A DNA stretch of 50,289 nt from Bordetella parapertussis (GTDB taxonomy: Bacteria; Pseudomonadota; Gammaproteobacteria; Burkholderiales; Burkholderiaceae_C), in assembly GCA_945878355.1 (NCBI GenBank), contig CAMCTC010000028.1:1-50289 (forward strand). Direction: 5' to 3'. Positions 1 through 8,250 of this stretch are shown here, piece by piece. Position 1 is the first letter of the stretch, and the number at the start of each line of letters is the position of its first letter. The notes under the pieces are model-generated. The model searched no databases. It saw nothing but the letters and a program-made list of their open reading frames with translations, and had not been told where the DNA came from. Both the position numbers and the translations under genes were made by a program.

Positions 1-92
1 ATAAACCCGGTCCAGAAATCGCTGTTCGCAGCCTTGGAGTTGACCCCGCCGACCCCTTCAGACCTCGCCAAACCTGCTTTGTAGTCTGCACT

Positions 93-109
93 TTAGAACC
101 GGTTTCTAA
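93..109. promoter_or_regulatory. Candidate operator palindrome upstream of the TRAP operon
   Basis: An imperfect inverted repeat, TTAGAACC followed directly by GGTTTCTAA, is centred on a CCGG core about 120 bases before dctP. The right half-site has one extra base. LacI/GalR-family operators commonly have such a CG-centred palindrome flanked by A and T runs. The flanking sequence is AT-rich and could hold the promoter. No regulator gene lies inside the window on this side, so the assignment is inference. Confidence 0.35.
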
Positions 110-223
110 TTAAATCATAGACTTACGTCCAGCAACTGTCGAACTCGAGTGGCCCCATCATTTGCAACCCTCGTGGTGCGCCAATCGCGCTCGTAGCCAA
201 ACCAACTTCTGGAAATTCGCCTC

Positions 224-1246
224 ATGAAAATCAACCGAATCCTTTCGGCGTTTATGCTCGGCGGCGCGCTGCTGGCCACCCAGGGCGTGGCGCTGGCCCA
301 GCCCAAGCCGATCGAATTGCGTTACAGCAGCGGCGCTCCTCCAAAGGGCAATCCTTGGGTCATGCAGATCGAGCGCTTCATCAAGGATGTCGACGAAGAG
401 AGCAAGGGTGAGATCAAGATCCAGCCGTTCTACGGCTCGCAGCTTGGCAGCGAGCAGGACACCGTGCAACAAGTGGCACGCGGTCGGATCGACATGGGCG
501 GCTACTCGGGTGGCTCGGCCGCGCTGGTGGTGCCGGAAGTGGCGCTGCTGCTGATGCCCTTCTACTTCCGCAACGCGGCCGAAGCCGATTGCGTGATCGA
601 CAACCACATGACCAAGATCGTCACCGACGCCTTCAGCAAGAAGGGGGTGCAGTTCCTCAGCTGGTCCTCGGTGGGCAGCATCGACATGTTCGGCAAGAAA
701 GCCTTCATGGCACCGAAGGATCTGAACGGCGCCAAGGCCGCCATCTATGCCAACAAGACACAGAGCCTTTTCTTTAGTTCCTTGGGCGCCAACGTCAACC
801 CGCTGGGCCTGCCCGAATGGATCCCGGCTTTCCAGACCGGCATGGCCGACGTGGTGCTGACCACCATCACTTACGGACTGCCCTCTGGCCTCACCAAGGT
901 CGCGCCAGTGGTGTCGCGTGTCAACGCCTACGACTCGCCAGGGCTGACGCTGATGAACAAGGCAGTCTGGGACAAGTTGTCCAAACCACACCAGGAAGCC
1001 ATGCTGCGCGCCGGCGCCCGCACCCCTGCGACGAAGTATCGCGAGGAGATCCGCGGCTTCGAGGGCACGCTGTTCGGCATGCTCGAAAAGGGCGGCGGGC
1101 AGGTGATCAACGCCACGCAGGGTCAGCGCGATGCCTGGCGCAAGTCGATGGAGCCTGTGTACCCGCAGATCGTCAAGGAAACCGGCGGTGAGTCGGCGGC
1201 GTTCTTCACCGCCATGGAAACCGGGCGCAAGGCATGCACGAAATGA
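224..1246 (+). CDS. dctP: TRAP transporter solute-binding protein, DctP family
   Basis: Periplasmic receptor (340 aa) that would hand its ligand to the DctQ-DctM permease encoded immediately downstream. Residues 1-26 form a Sec signal peptide ending in ALAQ. The DctP fold follows, with recognisable blocks around QLGSEQDTVQQVARGRID (74-90) and LGANVNPLGLPEWIPAFQTG (187-206). Family receptors normally carry an arginine in a GLKIR-like segment that pairs with the ligand carboxylate. Here the segment reads GAKAA (169-173), so that arginine is absent and the ligand may be atypical. The stop overlaps the dctQ start, so the three genes are one operon. Confidence 0.93.
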   Translation: MKINRILSAFMLGGALLATQGVALAQPKPIELRYSSGAPPKGNPWVMQIERFIKDVDEESKGEIKIQPFYGSQLGSEQDTVQQVARGRIDMGGYSGGSAALVVPEVALLLMPFYFRNAAEADCVIDNHMTKIVTDAFSKKGVQFLSWSSVGSIDMFGKKAFMAPKDLNGAKAAIYANKTQSLFFSSLGANVNPLGLPEWIPAFQTGMADVVLTTITYGLPSGLTKVAPVVSRVNAYDSPGLTLMNKAVWDKLSKPHQEAMLRAGARTPATKYREEIRGFEGTLFGMLEKGGGQVINATQGQRDAWRKSMEPVYPQIVKETGGESAAFFTAMETGRKACTK

Positions 1247-1800
1247 ACACTGCTTTCACGCCGGCCCCGGCTGGCGCGAAATCGTTCGTCGACATCTGGC
1301 ACCGGGTCGAGTGTCTGCTCGCCGTCACGGCTTTCGGCTTCATCGCGGTGGTGCTCATTCTCGATGTCGCTGGGCGCGAACTGCTGGCGCCGATCTACAG
1401 AATGTTCGACATCAAGGGTGCGGCGGGCGTCTTCGCCGCCCAGAAGATGTGCGTCTACGCGCTGGTCGTGGGCAGCTTTTGCGGTGTGGGCATCGCCACA
1501 GCCACCAACAGCCACCTGCTGCCACGCCTCGGATTCGGATGGGTGCCCAAGGACTTCGGGCCGACGATGGACCGGCTGGCTGATCTGTTCACCGGGTTGT
1601 TCTTCGTTGGCGTGGCCTGGTTCGGTTGGGTCTATGTGCAATCGTCTATGCAAGCGGGCCTGCGCATGCAGGCCTTCGACATGCCGATCTGGCCGATCCA
1701 GTCGGCCATACCTCTAGGCTTCCTGTCGGCGTCGGTGCGCTACTTCTTCTACGCCGCATGGCCGGCGCTGCGCCCCTTGAGACCGGAGTTCCAGGAATGA
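1243..1800 (+). CDS. dctQ: TRAP transporter small permease subunit, DctQ family
   Basis: Small membrane subunit (about 185 aa) of the TRAP transporter, with four predicted hydrophobic segments as usual for DctQ. The first is near AVTAFGFIAVVLILDVAGRE, and others lie around the middle and C-terminus. The start at 1243 is preferred because it makes an ATGA overlap with the dctP stop and has AAGG upstream; an in-frame ATG at 1234 would add three residues. The stop overlaps the dctM start, again as ATGA. The function is to bridge or stabilise the large permease. Family assignment rests mainly on position and membrane topology, since DctQ sequences diverge strongly. Confidence 0.88.
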   Translation: MNTAFTPAPAGAKSFVDIWHRVECLLAVTAFGFIAVVLILDVAGRELLAPIYRMFDIKGAAGVFAAQKMCVYALVVGSFCGVGIATATNSHLLPRLGFGWVPKDFGPTMDRLADLFTGLFFVGVAWFGWVYVQSSMQAGLRMQAFDMPIWPIQSAIPLGFLSASVRYFFYAAWPALRPLRPEFQE

Positions 1801-3065
1801 CGGTCCTTCTGCTGATCGCGCTGGTCCTGCTGCTGCTGTGGCTGCGCCAGCCACTGGTGGTCATCCTGCTGTCGGTGGCGGCCTATGTGCAGGTTGCCTG
1901 GGGCAAGGGTCAGCTCGACTACATCCTCGAGGACATGTGGGTCGCGCTCGACAAGGAACTGATCCTGTCGATACCGCTGTTCATCTTGTGCGGCAACGTC
2001 ATGACACTGGGCTCAACCGCCAAGCGGCTGATCCGCATCATGGCCGCGCTGACCCAGCCCTTGCCGGGCGGCCTGGGCATCGCAGCGGTTTTGAGCTGCG
2101 GCATCTTCGCCGCCATTTCGGGCTCGAGCATCGTCACCATGTTGGCGGTGGGAACGGTGATGTACCCGGCGATGCGCGCCGCCAACTACGACAACAAGTT
2201 CACCCTGGGCACCATCATGTCCGGTGGCACCCTGGGCATCATCATCCCGCCGTCGATCCCGATGATCATCTACGGGCTGGTGACCGAGGCCTCGGTGGTC
2301 GACATGTTCACCGCCGGCATAGGCCCGGGCATCCTGATGTTGATCGTGTTTTCGGTCTACGGCCTGTGGTTCAACCGCAAGATGCCGACGCGAAAATTCG
2401 ACAAGGCCGAACTCATGACGGCTTGCCGCGAAGGCATCTGGGCGGCGATGCTGCCGGTGATCCTGCTGGGCGGCATTTACACCGGCTACTTCACAGCCAC
2501 CGAAGCGGCCGCGGTGGCCTTGTTGTATGCGTTGATCATCGAGATCTTCGTGCACAAGGAAATGAAAGTCCGCGGCTTCTACCAGGTGGTGCTTGACCAG
2601 TCGAAGCTGGGCGGCTCGCTGTTCCCGGTGCTGGCCGTGGCCTTGAGCCTGAACATCGTGCTCATCGAACACCGCGTGCCGCCGATGATGGTCGACTTCG
2701 TGCAGGGATACATCAGCAGTCCGCTGATGTTCATGCTGCTGGTCAACCTGCTGCTGCTCATCGTCGGCTGCCTGATGACCACCGGCGAGGCCATCCTGAT
2801 CCTGGCGCCGCTGCTGATGCCGGTGGCCGAGTCCTACGGCTACGACAAGGTGGTGTTCGGCATCATCATGATCCTGAACCTGGAGATCGGCTTCCTCACG
2901 CCACCGGTGGGGCTGAACCTGATCGTCGCGATGTCGGCCTTCAAGCAGCCCTTCGGCTTGCTGTGCCGGTCGGCGATTCCCTACATCATCATGATGCTGG
3001 CCTGCCTGGCCTTGGTCACCTGGCAGCCGTGGATCGCGATGTACCTGGTGAACGGCAAGTTCTGA
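1797..3065 (+). CDS. dctM: TRAP transporter large permease subunit, DctM family
   Basis: The twelve-helix-type sodium-driven permease (422 aa) of the TRAP transporter, close to the usual family length of about 425. Hydrophobic helices run throughout. The typical motif region SGSSIVTMLAVGTVMYPAM and the re-entrant segments IIIPPSIPMIIYG and LEIGFLTPPVGLNLIV are clear. The start at 1797 overlaps the dctQ stop as ATGA; the open frame extends further upstream only inside dctQ. A perfect 10-bp hairpin follows within six bases of the stop. It works together with DctP and DctQ to import one ligand class, probably an organic anion. Confidence 0.95.
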   Translation: MTVLLLIALVLLLLWLRQPLVVILLSVAAYVQVAWGKGQLDYILEDMWVALDKELILSIPLFILCGNVMTLGSTAKRLIRIMAALTQPLPGGLGIAAVLSCGIFAAISGSSIVTMLAVGTVMYPAMRAANYDNKFTLGTIMSGGTLGIIIPPSIPMIIYGLVTEASVVDMFTAGIGPGILMLIVFSVYGLWFNRKMPTRKFDKAELMTACREGIWAAMLPVILLGGIYTGYFTATEAAAVALLYALIIEIFVHKEMKVRGFYQVVLDQSKLGGSLFPVLAVALSLNIVLIEHRVPPMMVDFVQGYISSPLMFMLLVNLLLLIVGCLMTTGEAILILAPLLMPVAESYGYDKVVFGIIMILNLEIGFLTPPVGLNLIVAMSAFKQPFGLLCRSAIPYIIMMLACLALVTWQPWIAMYLVNGKF

Positions 3066-3070
3066 TCCGA

Positions 3071-3098
3071 CACGCTGCTGTCGTCAGGCAGCAGCGTG
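3071..3098. terminator. Hairpin after dctM, probable terminator
   Basis: CACGCTGCTG and CAGCAGCGTG form perfect 10-bp arms around an 8-base loop, starting six bases after the dctM stop. No T run follows on either strand, so it may act as an mRNA-stabilising or Rho-assisted end rather than a classical intrinsic terminator. It sits between convergent transcription units, so it could serve both. Confidence 0.55.
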
Positions 3099-3164
3099 GG
3101 CGCCCAGCCGCAACAGCCGCATCGCGTTGTCCTTCAGGAAGGAACTCGCCAAAGACCACGGGGC
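3084..3164 (-). pseudogene. Possible amidohydrolase 3' remnant
   Basis: Reading leftward, the last roughly 27 codons before a TGA at 3084-3086 give a C-terminus containing SSFLKDNAMRLLRLG. The pattern FLxxNAxRLxxL is characteristic of the C-terminal helix of amidohydrolase_2 (COG2159-type metal-dependent hydrolases). Nothing resembling the rest of that family is readable upstream in any frame through 3369, where the next gene ends. It is therefore at best a decayed tail. The match is short and could be chance. Confidence 0.3.
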
Positions 3165-3369
3165 GGGCATCGTTCTGAAGATCGAACGACTGCAGGCACA
3201 GGCTGCGGAGCTCGGGGCCGAGATCACGGGCCTGAACGGCAACCCTGGCGTGTGGGTGACACCGGGCCACAGACGGGACGAATGCCGAAGAGAGGGTGGT
3301 GTCGCTAGCGCGCAAACATCCTCCGTCGATACGATCAGAACGGCACCGTGGCGCGCTCGGCGTTCGCTT

Positions 3370-4248
3370 TCACTCGGGCCTGCGGCGAACGCAACGAAAC
3401 CCGATGTAGACCGCAGTCGTTCCCGGCGGTTTGCTCTGCAGATGATCGGCCCGCATCTGTGCCGCGCCGTACCACCAAGAGCCACCGCGCGTGAGGCGCT
3501 CGGCCTGGCCAGCGACGCCAGGCGGCTCGTCCACCCATTCCCAGGCGTTGCCGCCCATCTCGTGCAGACCGTTGACGCCGGCTGGCGTGCTGCCGGCGAG
3601 CGTATGGCCGTGGCCGCGCCACAGCTTGACGCGATGGCGAACGGCCCGTGTCCGTGCGGCGTCACCGCAGTCATCGAGGCACTGCGCGCCTTCTGGCGTG
3701 TCGCCGGTTGGAAATCGGTAGGTGCTGCCGCGCGAGAAGGGTGGCGCCGGAGCGGCGCGCTGTTCGGTGTACGCCGCGGACAGCCACTGCGCGTCGGTGG
3801 GCAGTTGCCCACCCGCCCAGCGGCAGAAAGCCTGGGCCTCGTCGAACGTGAGGTGCACCGCCGGTTCGGTGTCGGACGTCGGCGCGCTGCCACCCCACGG
3901 CGTGCGCCAGTGCCAGCCCGGCTTTTGCACCCATCCCGCCTCGTAGACCATGCCGCCGCCGGCCCGTTCAGCTTGCGTGACAGTGCGCGTGGCATCGGCA
4001 AAGCGGCGGAACTGCCCGATCGTGGTTTCGGTGCGGGCGATGCTGAAATTGCCCATGGCCTGCCAATCCAGGCCGGCGTGGTTGGAGGCAGACTGGGTCT
4101 CGGCCAGGACGGCTGGCGACAGGCAGACCAGTGCCAGCACAGGGGCGAAAAGCGTGATTGCGAGGCGTGGTCTGCGGGTGGGCGGTATGGGCGCGTTGGT
4201 TGTCACAATAGGCTTGCGGAGTGCGTGGCAGCCGAAGTTTGCCATCAG
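3370..4248 (-). CDS. Secreted FGE/SUMF1-fold protein lacking catalytic cysteines
   Basis: About 292 aa from the ATG at 4248, or about 279 aa from a GTG at 4209; neither has a good ribosome binding site. Both starts keep the hydrophobic signal peptide LAITLFAPVLALVCLSPAVLA. The mature part shows the formylglycine-generating-enzyme (FGE-sulfatase) fold: the start GNFSIARTETTIGQFRRF, then HLTFDEAQAFCRWAGGQLPT, GLHEMGGNAWEWVDE and the closing RGGSWWYG...IGFRCVRR. True FGEs place two cysteines between the GGSW and GFRC motifs. Here that stretch contains none, so sulfatase activation is unlikely and a structural or binding role is more probable. No sulfatase gene is nearby. Confidence 0.8.
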   Translation of the reverse strand: MMANFGCHALRKPIVTTNAPIPPTRRPRLAITLFAPVLALVCLSPAVLAETQSASNHAGLDWQAMGNFSIARTETTIGQFRRFADATRTVTQAERAGGGMVYEAGWVQKPGWHWRTPWGGSAPTSDTEPAVHLTFDEAQAFCRWAGGQLPTDAQWLSAAYTEQRAAPAPPFSRGSTYRFPTGDTPEGAQCLDDCGDAARTRAVRHRVKLWRGHGHTLAGSTPAGVNGLHEMGGNAWEWVDEPPGVAGQAERLTRGGSWWYGAAQMRADHLQSKPPGTTAVYIGFRCVRRRPE

Positions 4249-4838
4249 GTGTTGGGCGAAGTGCGGGCCTTGGTGCCGAAACTGGGCGGTCGGCCGGGCG
4301 GTTGATTCAGAACCTGGCACCGCTGCCAGTATCAGCGAAGGCCAGTTCAAGACAGTGCTTCTTGTCGCCGACCGGGATCGAATCGTGAGCGTCACGCCCG
4401 ACGCAGTGGTGGTGGTGCCGGCGGCAGTCGCATCGCGCTCGGCCGCTCCGCCGATCAAGGGCGAACCGCCGCTTTCGCCTGGCTAAACCATACGAAATCC
4501 AAGGGAAAGCTCAGATTTCATTCCTCGATGGCAAAATTTATTGTCATCAAGATGTTGATGAAACAGCGCAAAGAATGAAGATCCTACGAGCCGGGATCGA
4601 CCACCTACGACGATGGTGACCGCGAGAAGACGAAGACTGGGCTGTGCCGATCACAATGAGCCTGAACGCCTGACCCGCAGCCCGGCTCATGCCAGGGCAG
4701 GCTTGGCGCCACGCCATCGAGCGCCCTGCCCGCCGTCGGTTCTTATGATGCACCGGCAAACCAGCGCGCGCGGCACCGGCAGCATCGCAGCCACCCGGCG
4801 CCAACACCGCCGATGCGGCGTGACAGGTTCCTACAGGC
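4249..4838. other. Gene-poor stretch
   Basis: No intact gene is supported here. Long open frames on both strands up to about 4490 look like GC-driven antisense shadows or an upstream extension of the neighbouring gene. The only protein-like stretch is the short plus-strand tail at 4482-4619. Base composition drops noticeably in AT-richer sequence from about 4488 to 4580. Confidence 0.5.
4482..4619 (+). pseudogene. AT-richer coding relic, possibly SnoaL/NTF2-like tail
   Basis: An open frame without a usable start encodes about 45 residues including YEIQGKAQISFLDGKIY and ends at TGA 4617-4619. The G-x-A-x-I-x-F-x-D-G-K-I alternation resembles the last strands of SnoaL/NTF2-like proteins, but this is only a pattern impression. 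Codons such as ATT, TTT, CTA and AGA are rare in the neighbouring genes. The fragment may be the 3' end of a gene acquired from a lower-GC source and then truncated. Confidence 0.25.
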
Positions 4839-6230
4839 TCAGACGTCCAATGCCATCGCAGGCCACCGCTGAGCCCAAGGCGCCAAGGCCTCCAGGCGTC
4901 GTCCGATTTCGAGAACGGTGGCGTCATGACCGAAGGGCGCGACGACCTGTATGCCGATGGGGCGTCCGTCGGGATGCGGCCTGCCGGGCACGCTGATCCC
5001 AGACAAACCCGCTGCATTGACCCAGGCGCCGAACATGCCTTGGGTCGCCGGCGTCAGACCAGGCGGCGCTTCATCCTCGGCTCGCCAGGCTGGTGCGGCG
5101 GCCGCCGGCAATATCAGCGCGTCGTAATGTCCCCAGGCTGCCGTCAGGTCAGCACGCCAGGCAGCGAGCGTGTCGAGCGTGTCAACATAAGCGGCCGCAG
5201 GCATTGCCAAGCCGCGTTCGGCGGCGGCTCGGACACTGTCGGTCGTCTCTTCGCGCCAGCGATCCGGGAAGCGTGTCACGACTCGAGCCGCCCCCGCCTC
5301 GAACAGCTTGCCCATCACAGCGCGTATGGCCCCGAGATCGTAGGGTGCTGACACAGGGATCGTCTCGCAATGGGCTTCGGCCAGACTGTCGACGGCGGCA
5401 CAGACGCTCGCGGCAACCTCGGGCGTCGCACCCTCAGCGCCGATCGATGTGAACCAACCGACCCGAAGGCGCCGGTACGCGTTGACCTCGGGGATCACGG
5501 GGAAGCGACCGGAGTACGGATCGCGCGAGTCTGGTCCTGCCAGCACCGTGTACAGCAACTGCAGGTCGCGCAAGCTGCGGGACAGCAGGCCTATGGCCTG
5601 GAAGTCGATCGCCATCGGCGGGAATCCGTAACGGCGGGCGAGTCGCCCGGTTGACGGCCTCATGCCGACCAGGCCGGTATAAGAAGCTGGCAGCCTGGTG
5701 CTACCGCCAGCGTCGGTGCCCACAGCCAGCGTCGTGACGCCTGCAGCCACCGAAGCGCTGGCGCCACCCGAGGACCCGCCAGGCGTCAGCGCCGGATCCC
5801 AGGGATTGCGGGTGACCCCCGACAAGCGGCTGTAGGTACGGCCCGTCATCGCGAATTCAGGCGTGGTGGTCTTGCCGACGATGACGGCGCCAGCGGCGCG
5901 CAGTCGTTCGACGCAGATGTCGTCGCGATCGGCCACATGGCCGCGAAACAACAAGCTGCCCCATCGGGCAGGCAAGCCAGCGACGTAGAGGTTGTCCTTC
6001 ACCGAAACGGGGATACCGTCGAGCGGACCCAAACGCTGACCTGCGGCCTGCCGCGCGGTGGCGGCCTTCGCCGCAGCCAAAGCGCCGCCTCGATCGACGT
6101 GAGCGAAGGCATTGAGCAAGGGCTCCAACGCATCGAGCCGCGCCAAAGACTGATCGAGCAATTGCAGCGGCGTGATGGTCCGCGCATCGAGCAGCGCTGA
6201 CAGCGCGGTCGCATCAAGTCGCCAAGTCAT
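4839..6230 (-). CDS. Amidase, amidase-signature family
   Basis: Cytoplasmic amide hydrolase (463 aa) with the complete Ser-cisSer-Lys triad of the amidase signature family: Lys78 in PVSVKDN, Ser153 in GGSSGG and the nucleophile Ser177 in GTDAGGSTRLPAS. The spacing (Lys to nucleophile 99, cis-Ser to nucleophile 24) fits characterised members. The start at 6230 has GAGGAG six bases upstream; the open frame reaches 6323 but earlier starts lack a site. It lies on the same strand as the nucleoside hydrolase and AraC regulator, with 136 bases before it. The substrate cannot be read from sequence; ureidomalonase-type, aryl and aliphatic amidases share this fold. Confidence 0.92.
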   Translation of the reverse strand: MTWRLDATALSALLDARTITPLQLLDQSLARLDALEPLLNAFAHVDRGGALAAAKAATARQAAGQRLGPLDGIPVSVKDNLYVAGLPARWGSLLFRGHVADRDDICVERLRAAGAVIVGKTTTPEFAMTGRTYSRLSGVTRNPWDPALTPGGSSGGASASVAAGVTTLAVGTDAGGSTRLPASYTGLVGMRPSTGRLARRYGFPPMAIDFQAIGLLSRSLRDLQLLYTVLAGPDSRDPYSGRFPVIPEVNAYRRLRVGWFTSIGAEGATPEVAASVCAAVDSLAEAHCETIPVSAPYDLGAIRAVMGKLFEAGAARVVTRFPDRWREETTDSVRAAAERGLAMPAAAYVDTLDTLAAWRADLTAAWGHYDALILPAAAAPAWRAEDEAPPGLTPATQGMFGAWVNAAGLSGISVPGRPHPDGRPIGIQVVAPFGHDATVLEIGRRLEALAPWAQRWPAMALDV

Positions 6231-6366
6231 GGGCATCTCCTCAGGCATTCGGTGGGATGGTTCAAGCCGGCAAGTCGGATAGTCATGCACGGGCAATGGC
6301 CGATGCCTGCTGTGGTCTGGCACGATGAATCCGACCGCAGCGACGGCCTGTCAAGCGATCAGGCGA

Positions 6367-7326
6367 TCAGGCGTCGTAGGACAGGATAGCCTCGATCACC
6401 AGGTCGACCGCCGCAGAGCCGTCGATCGCAACCGCCACCTGGGCATTCGCAGGCTCGGGTTGACGCACCGAGACCAGCTTGGCGATGTCGACGTTGCGCA
6501 GATCGCAGGCCGTCATGCCGCGCAGTTGCCGGCTGGCGAGTTCGACATGGACATGGCATGCCTGGTAGCTGATCAAGTCAGGTCGCAGCAGCGGCAGGAT
6601 CGCGCAGGGGTCGTGCATCGATGCGGTCTGGAGCCTGAAGATCTCTTGTGAGCGCTTCAAGTAGAACCCGAGCAGGTCGGCGAAGATCGTCGACACCCTA
6701 GCGCCGGACTGACGCAGCCGATCGATATGGGCATTGCCAATGCCGGCCTGGCGTGTGACGTTGAGCCCGGCCATCATGATCGGCACGCCCGAGGCAAACA
6801 CCACGGCAGCGGCTTCGGGGTCGCAATAGATGTTGAATTCGGCATGCGAGCTGATGTTGCCGATCGTGGTCGACCCGCCCATCAGCGTGATGCATTTCAG
6901 CCAGCCTGCCAGCCGGGGCTCGGTCTTGAGGGCAACGGCGATGTTGGTCAGTGGGCCGATGGGCGCGAGCACCAACTGCCCAGGCGCGGCGCGGGCCGCG
7001 TCGATGATGAATTGCACCGCATGCTTTGCCACTGGTTCCCGATCCGGCTCGGGCAGTGTCGCACCGTCAAGACCGCTCTTGCCGTGGATGTCGGCGGCCG
7101 ACGCCCGCTTGGCGACCAGCGCTTCGCCCATGCCCATCGCGACGGGGATGTCGAGCTTGGCCAGCGTGCAGATCGCCAGGGCGTTGCGGGTGGTGTTCTC
7201 GAGCGAGCTGTTGCCGAAGACGGTGGTGATGCCGACCAGGTCAAGCTCGCGCGCGGCCAACAGAATCGCCATCGCATCGTCGTGGCCAGGGTCGCAATCG
7301 ATGATCAGTCTGGTGGTCATGGGCAT
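6367..7326 (-). CDS. Nucleoside hydrolase, IUNH family
   Basis: Hydrolyses the N-glycosidic bond of a nucleoside to give ribose and base (about 319 aa). The calcium-binding signature DCDPGHDD sits at the N-terminus. Other family blocks are VFGNSSLENTTRNAL, IGPLTNIAVAL, the MGGS turn, and SHAEFNIYCDPEAAAVVF. The C-terminal catalytic/metal-binding His-Asp appears as MHDPCAI. The start at 7326 overlaps the araC-type stop as TGATG; a second ATG at 7320 is equally possible. Gene order suggests co-transcription with the regulator. Which nucleosides are used is unknown, and some members act on other ribosides. Confidence 0.92.
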   Translation of the reverse strand: MPMTTRLIIDCDPGHDDAMAILLAARELDLVGITTVFGNSSLENTTRNALAICTLAKLDIPVAMGMGEALVAKRASAADIHGKSGLDGATLPEPDREPVAKHAVQFIIDAARAAPGQLVLAPIGPLTNIAVALKTEPRLAGWLKCITLMGGSTTIGNISSHAEFNIYCDPEAAAVVFASGVPIMMAGLNVTRQAGIGNAHIDRLRQSGARVSTIFADLLGFYLKRSQEIFRLQTASMHDPCAILPLLRPDLISYQACHVHVELASRQLRGMTACDLRNVDIAKLVSVRQPEPANAQVAVAIDGSAAVDLVIEAILSYDA

Positions 7327-8087
7327 CAATGGACGATCTGCAGCCGCCGGCAACCGCGCAGGATGTCTTTCGGGCAGATGCCGAAATAGCGGCGTATCGA
7401 GTGGCTGAAATGGGTGGAATCGGGGTAGCCGATGTCTTGCGCCAACGTCGCGAGGTTTTGCGGACGGTTGATCACCGACAGCAGCATCCGCGCCCGCTTC
7501 CAGGCCCGGTAGGCGCGGTAAGAGCATCCGGTCTCCTGCTTGAACAAGTGCAGAAAGCGCGAGCTCGACAGGCCGGCCTGCGCCGCGAAGTCATCGGCAG
7601 CGACCGGGGTGTTGGGCGAGAGTTGCAGACGGCGAACCGCGTCCTTGATTCGTGGGTCCAGTACCCGACCCGGCAGCAAATGGCCGAAAAAGGTCAGGTC
7701 CATGTTGGCGCCGGCCAGCGTTGCGCCGTGGGCAGCGGCTCTCATGCGTTGGACAAAAGGCGCGGCGTCGACAGCGCCACCGGGGCCTCGCAAGAAATCG
7801 GGCAATTGCACCAGATCGACGCTCTCGGGCTCGAGCATCAAGTCGCAGGCCATGCGCGAATCGCAAACGATCTGGTGCGCCGTGTGTGGCGGCATCACCA
7901 GGCACTCGGCTTCGCGCCAGGGCTGCCCTTCGAGTCGGTAGCGAATCGGTGCGACCAGCGACACATAGAGGTTGAACGCGCCCGAGCGCCGCATCGCCGG
8001 CTGACCCAGGTCGCCGCAATAAAAGACACGGTCCGAGTCGACCCGCACCCGTCTATGGACCCCGCTGCTGCGGCTGACGTTCTCCAT
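7326..8087 (-). CDS. AraC-family transcriptional regulator
   Basis: A 253-aa regulator with an N-terminal cupin-like sensing region (about 1-140, including MPPHTAHQIVCDSR) and a C-terminal double helix-turn-helix (about 150-253, with AAQAGLSSSRFLHLFKQETG and LAQDIGYPDSTHFSHSIRRY). The start at 8087 has GAGGAG eight bases upstream; the open frame extends to 8213 without a better site. It is divergent from livH and overlaps the nucleoside hydrolase start by one base. The natural inference is control of the divergent transporter/CoA-ligase operon and its own operon in response to the imported compound. Confidence 0.9.
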   Translation of the reverse strand: MENVSRSSGVHRRVRVDSDRVFYCGDLGQPAMRRSGAFNLYVSLVAPIRYRLEGQPWREAECLVMPPHTAHQIVCDSRMACDLMLEPESVDLVQLPDFLRGPGGAVDAAPFVQRMRAAAHGATLAGANMDLTFFGHLLPGRVLDPRIKDAVRRLQLSPNTPVAADDFAAQAGLSSSRFLHLFKQETGCSYRAYRAWKRARMLLSVINRPQNLATLAQDIGYPDSTHFSHSIRRYFGICPKDILRGCRRLQIVH

Positions 8088-8162
8088 GCACTGTCTCCTC
8101 GCGGCTCTGAAAACAGCGTCGGCCGCTGCGCGCAGTATGGCGCAAAGTTCTTTTTCAGGCAG

Positions 8163-8199
8163 CGTAGCGTCAAGACACAAGACTGCAGCAGACGCTACG
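8163..8199. promoter_or_regulatory. Inverted repeat in the araC/livH divergent promoter region
   Basis: Perfect 9-bp arms CGTAGCGTC (8163-8171) and GACGCTACG (8191-8199) flank a 19-base spacer. The repeat lies between the regulator start at 8087 and the livH start at 8251. A dimeric regulator could bind here; the adjacent AraC-type protein is the obvious candidate, although that family more often uses direct repeats. Confidence 0.45.
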
Positions 8200-8250
8200 G
8201 CAACACTTCGCAACCATGACTGGCTGCCCCATCAACACGTCAAACCCAAG

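Noticed and set aside
3127..4305. A 392-codon plus-strand frame opposite the FGE-fold gene
   Set aside because: The opposing strand carries a clear signal peptide and FGE motifs; this frame reads as an Arg/Ala/Gly-rich shadow.
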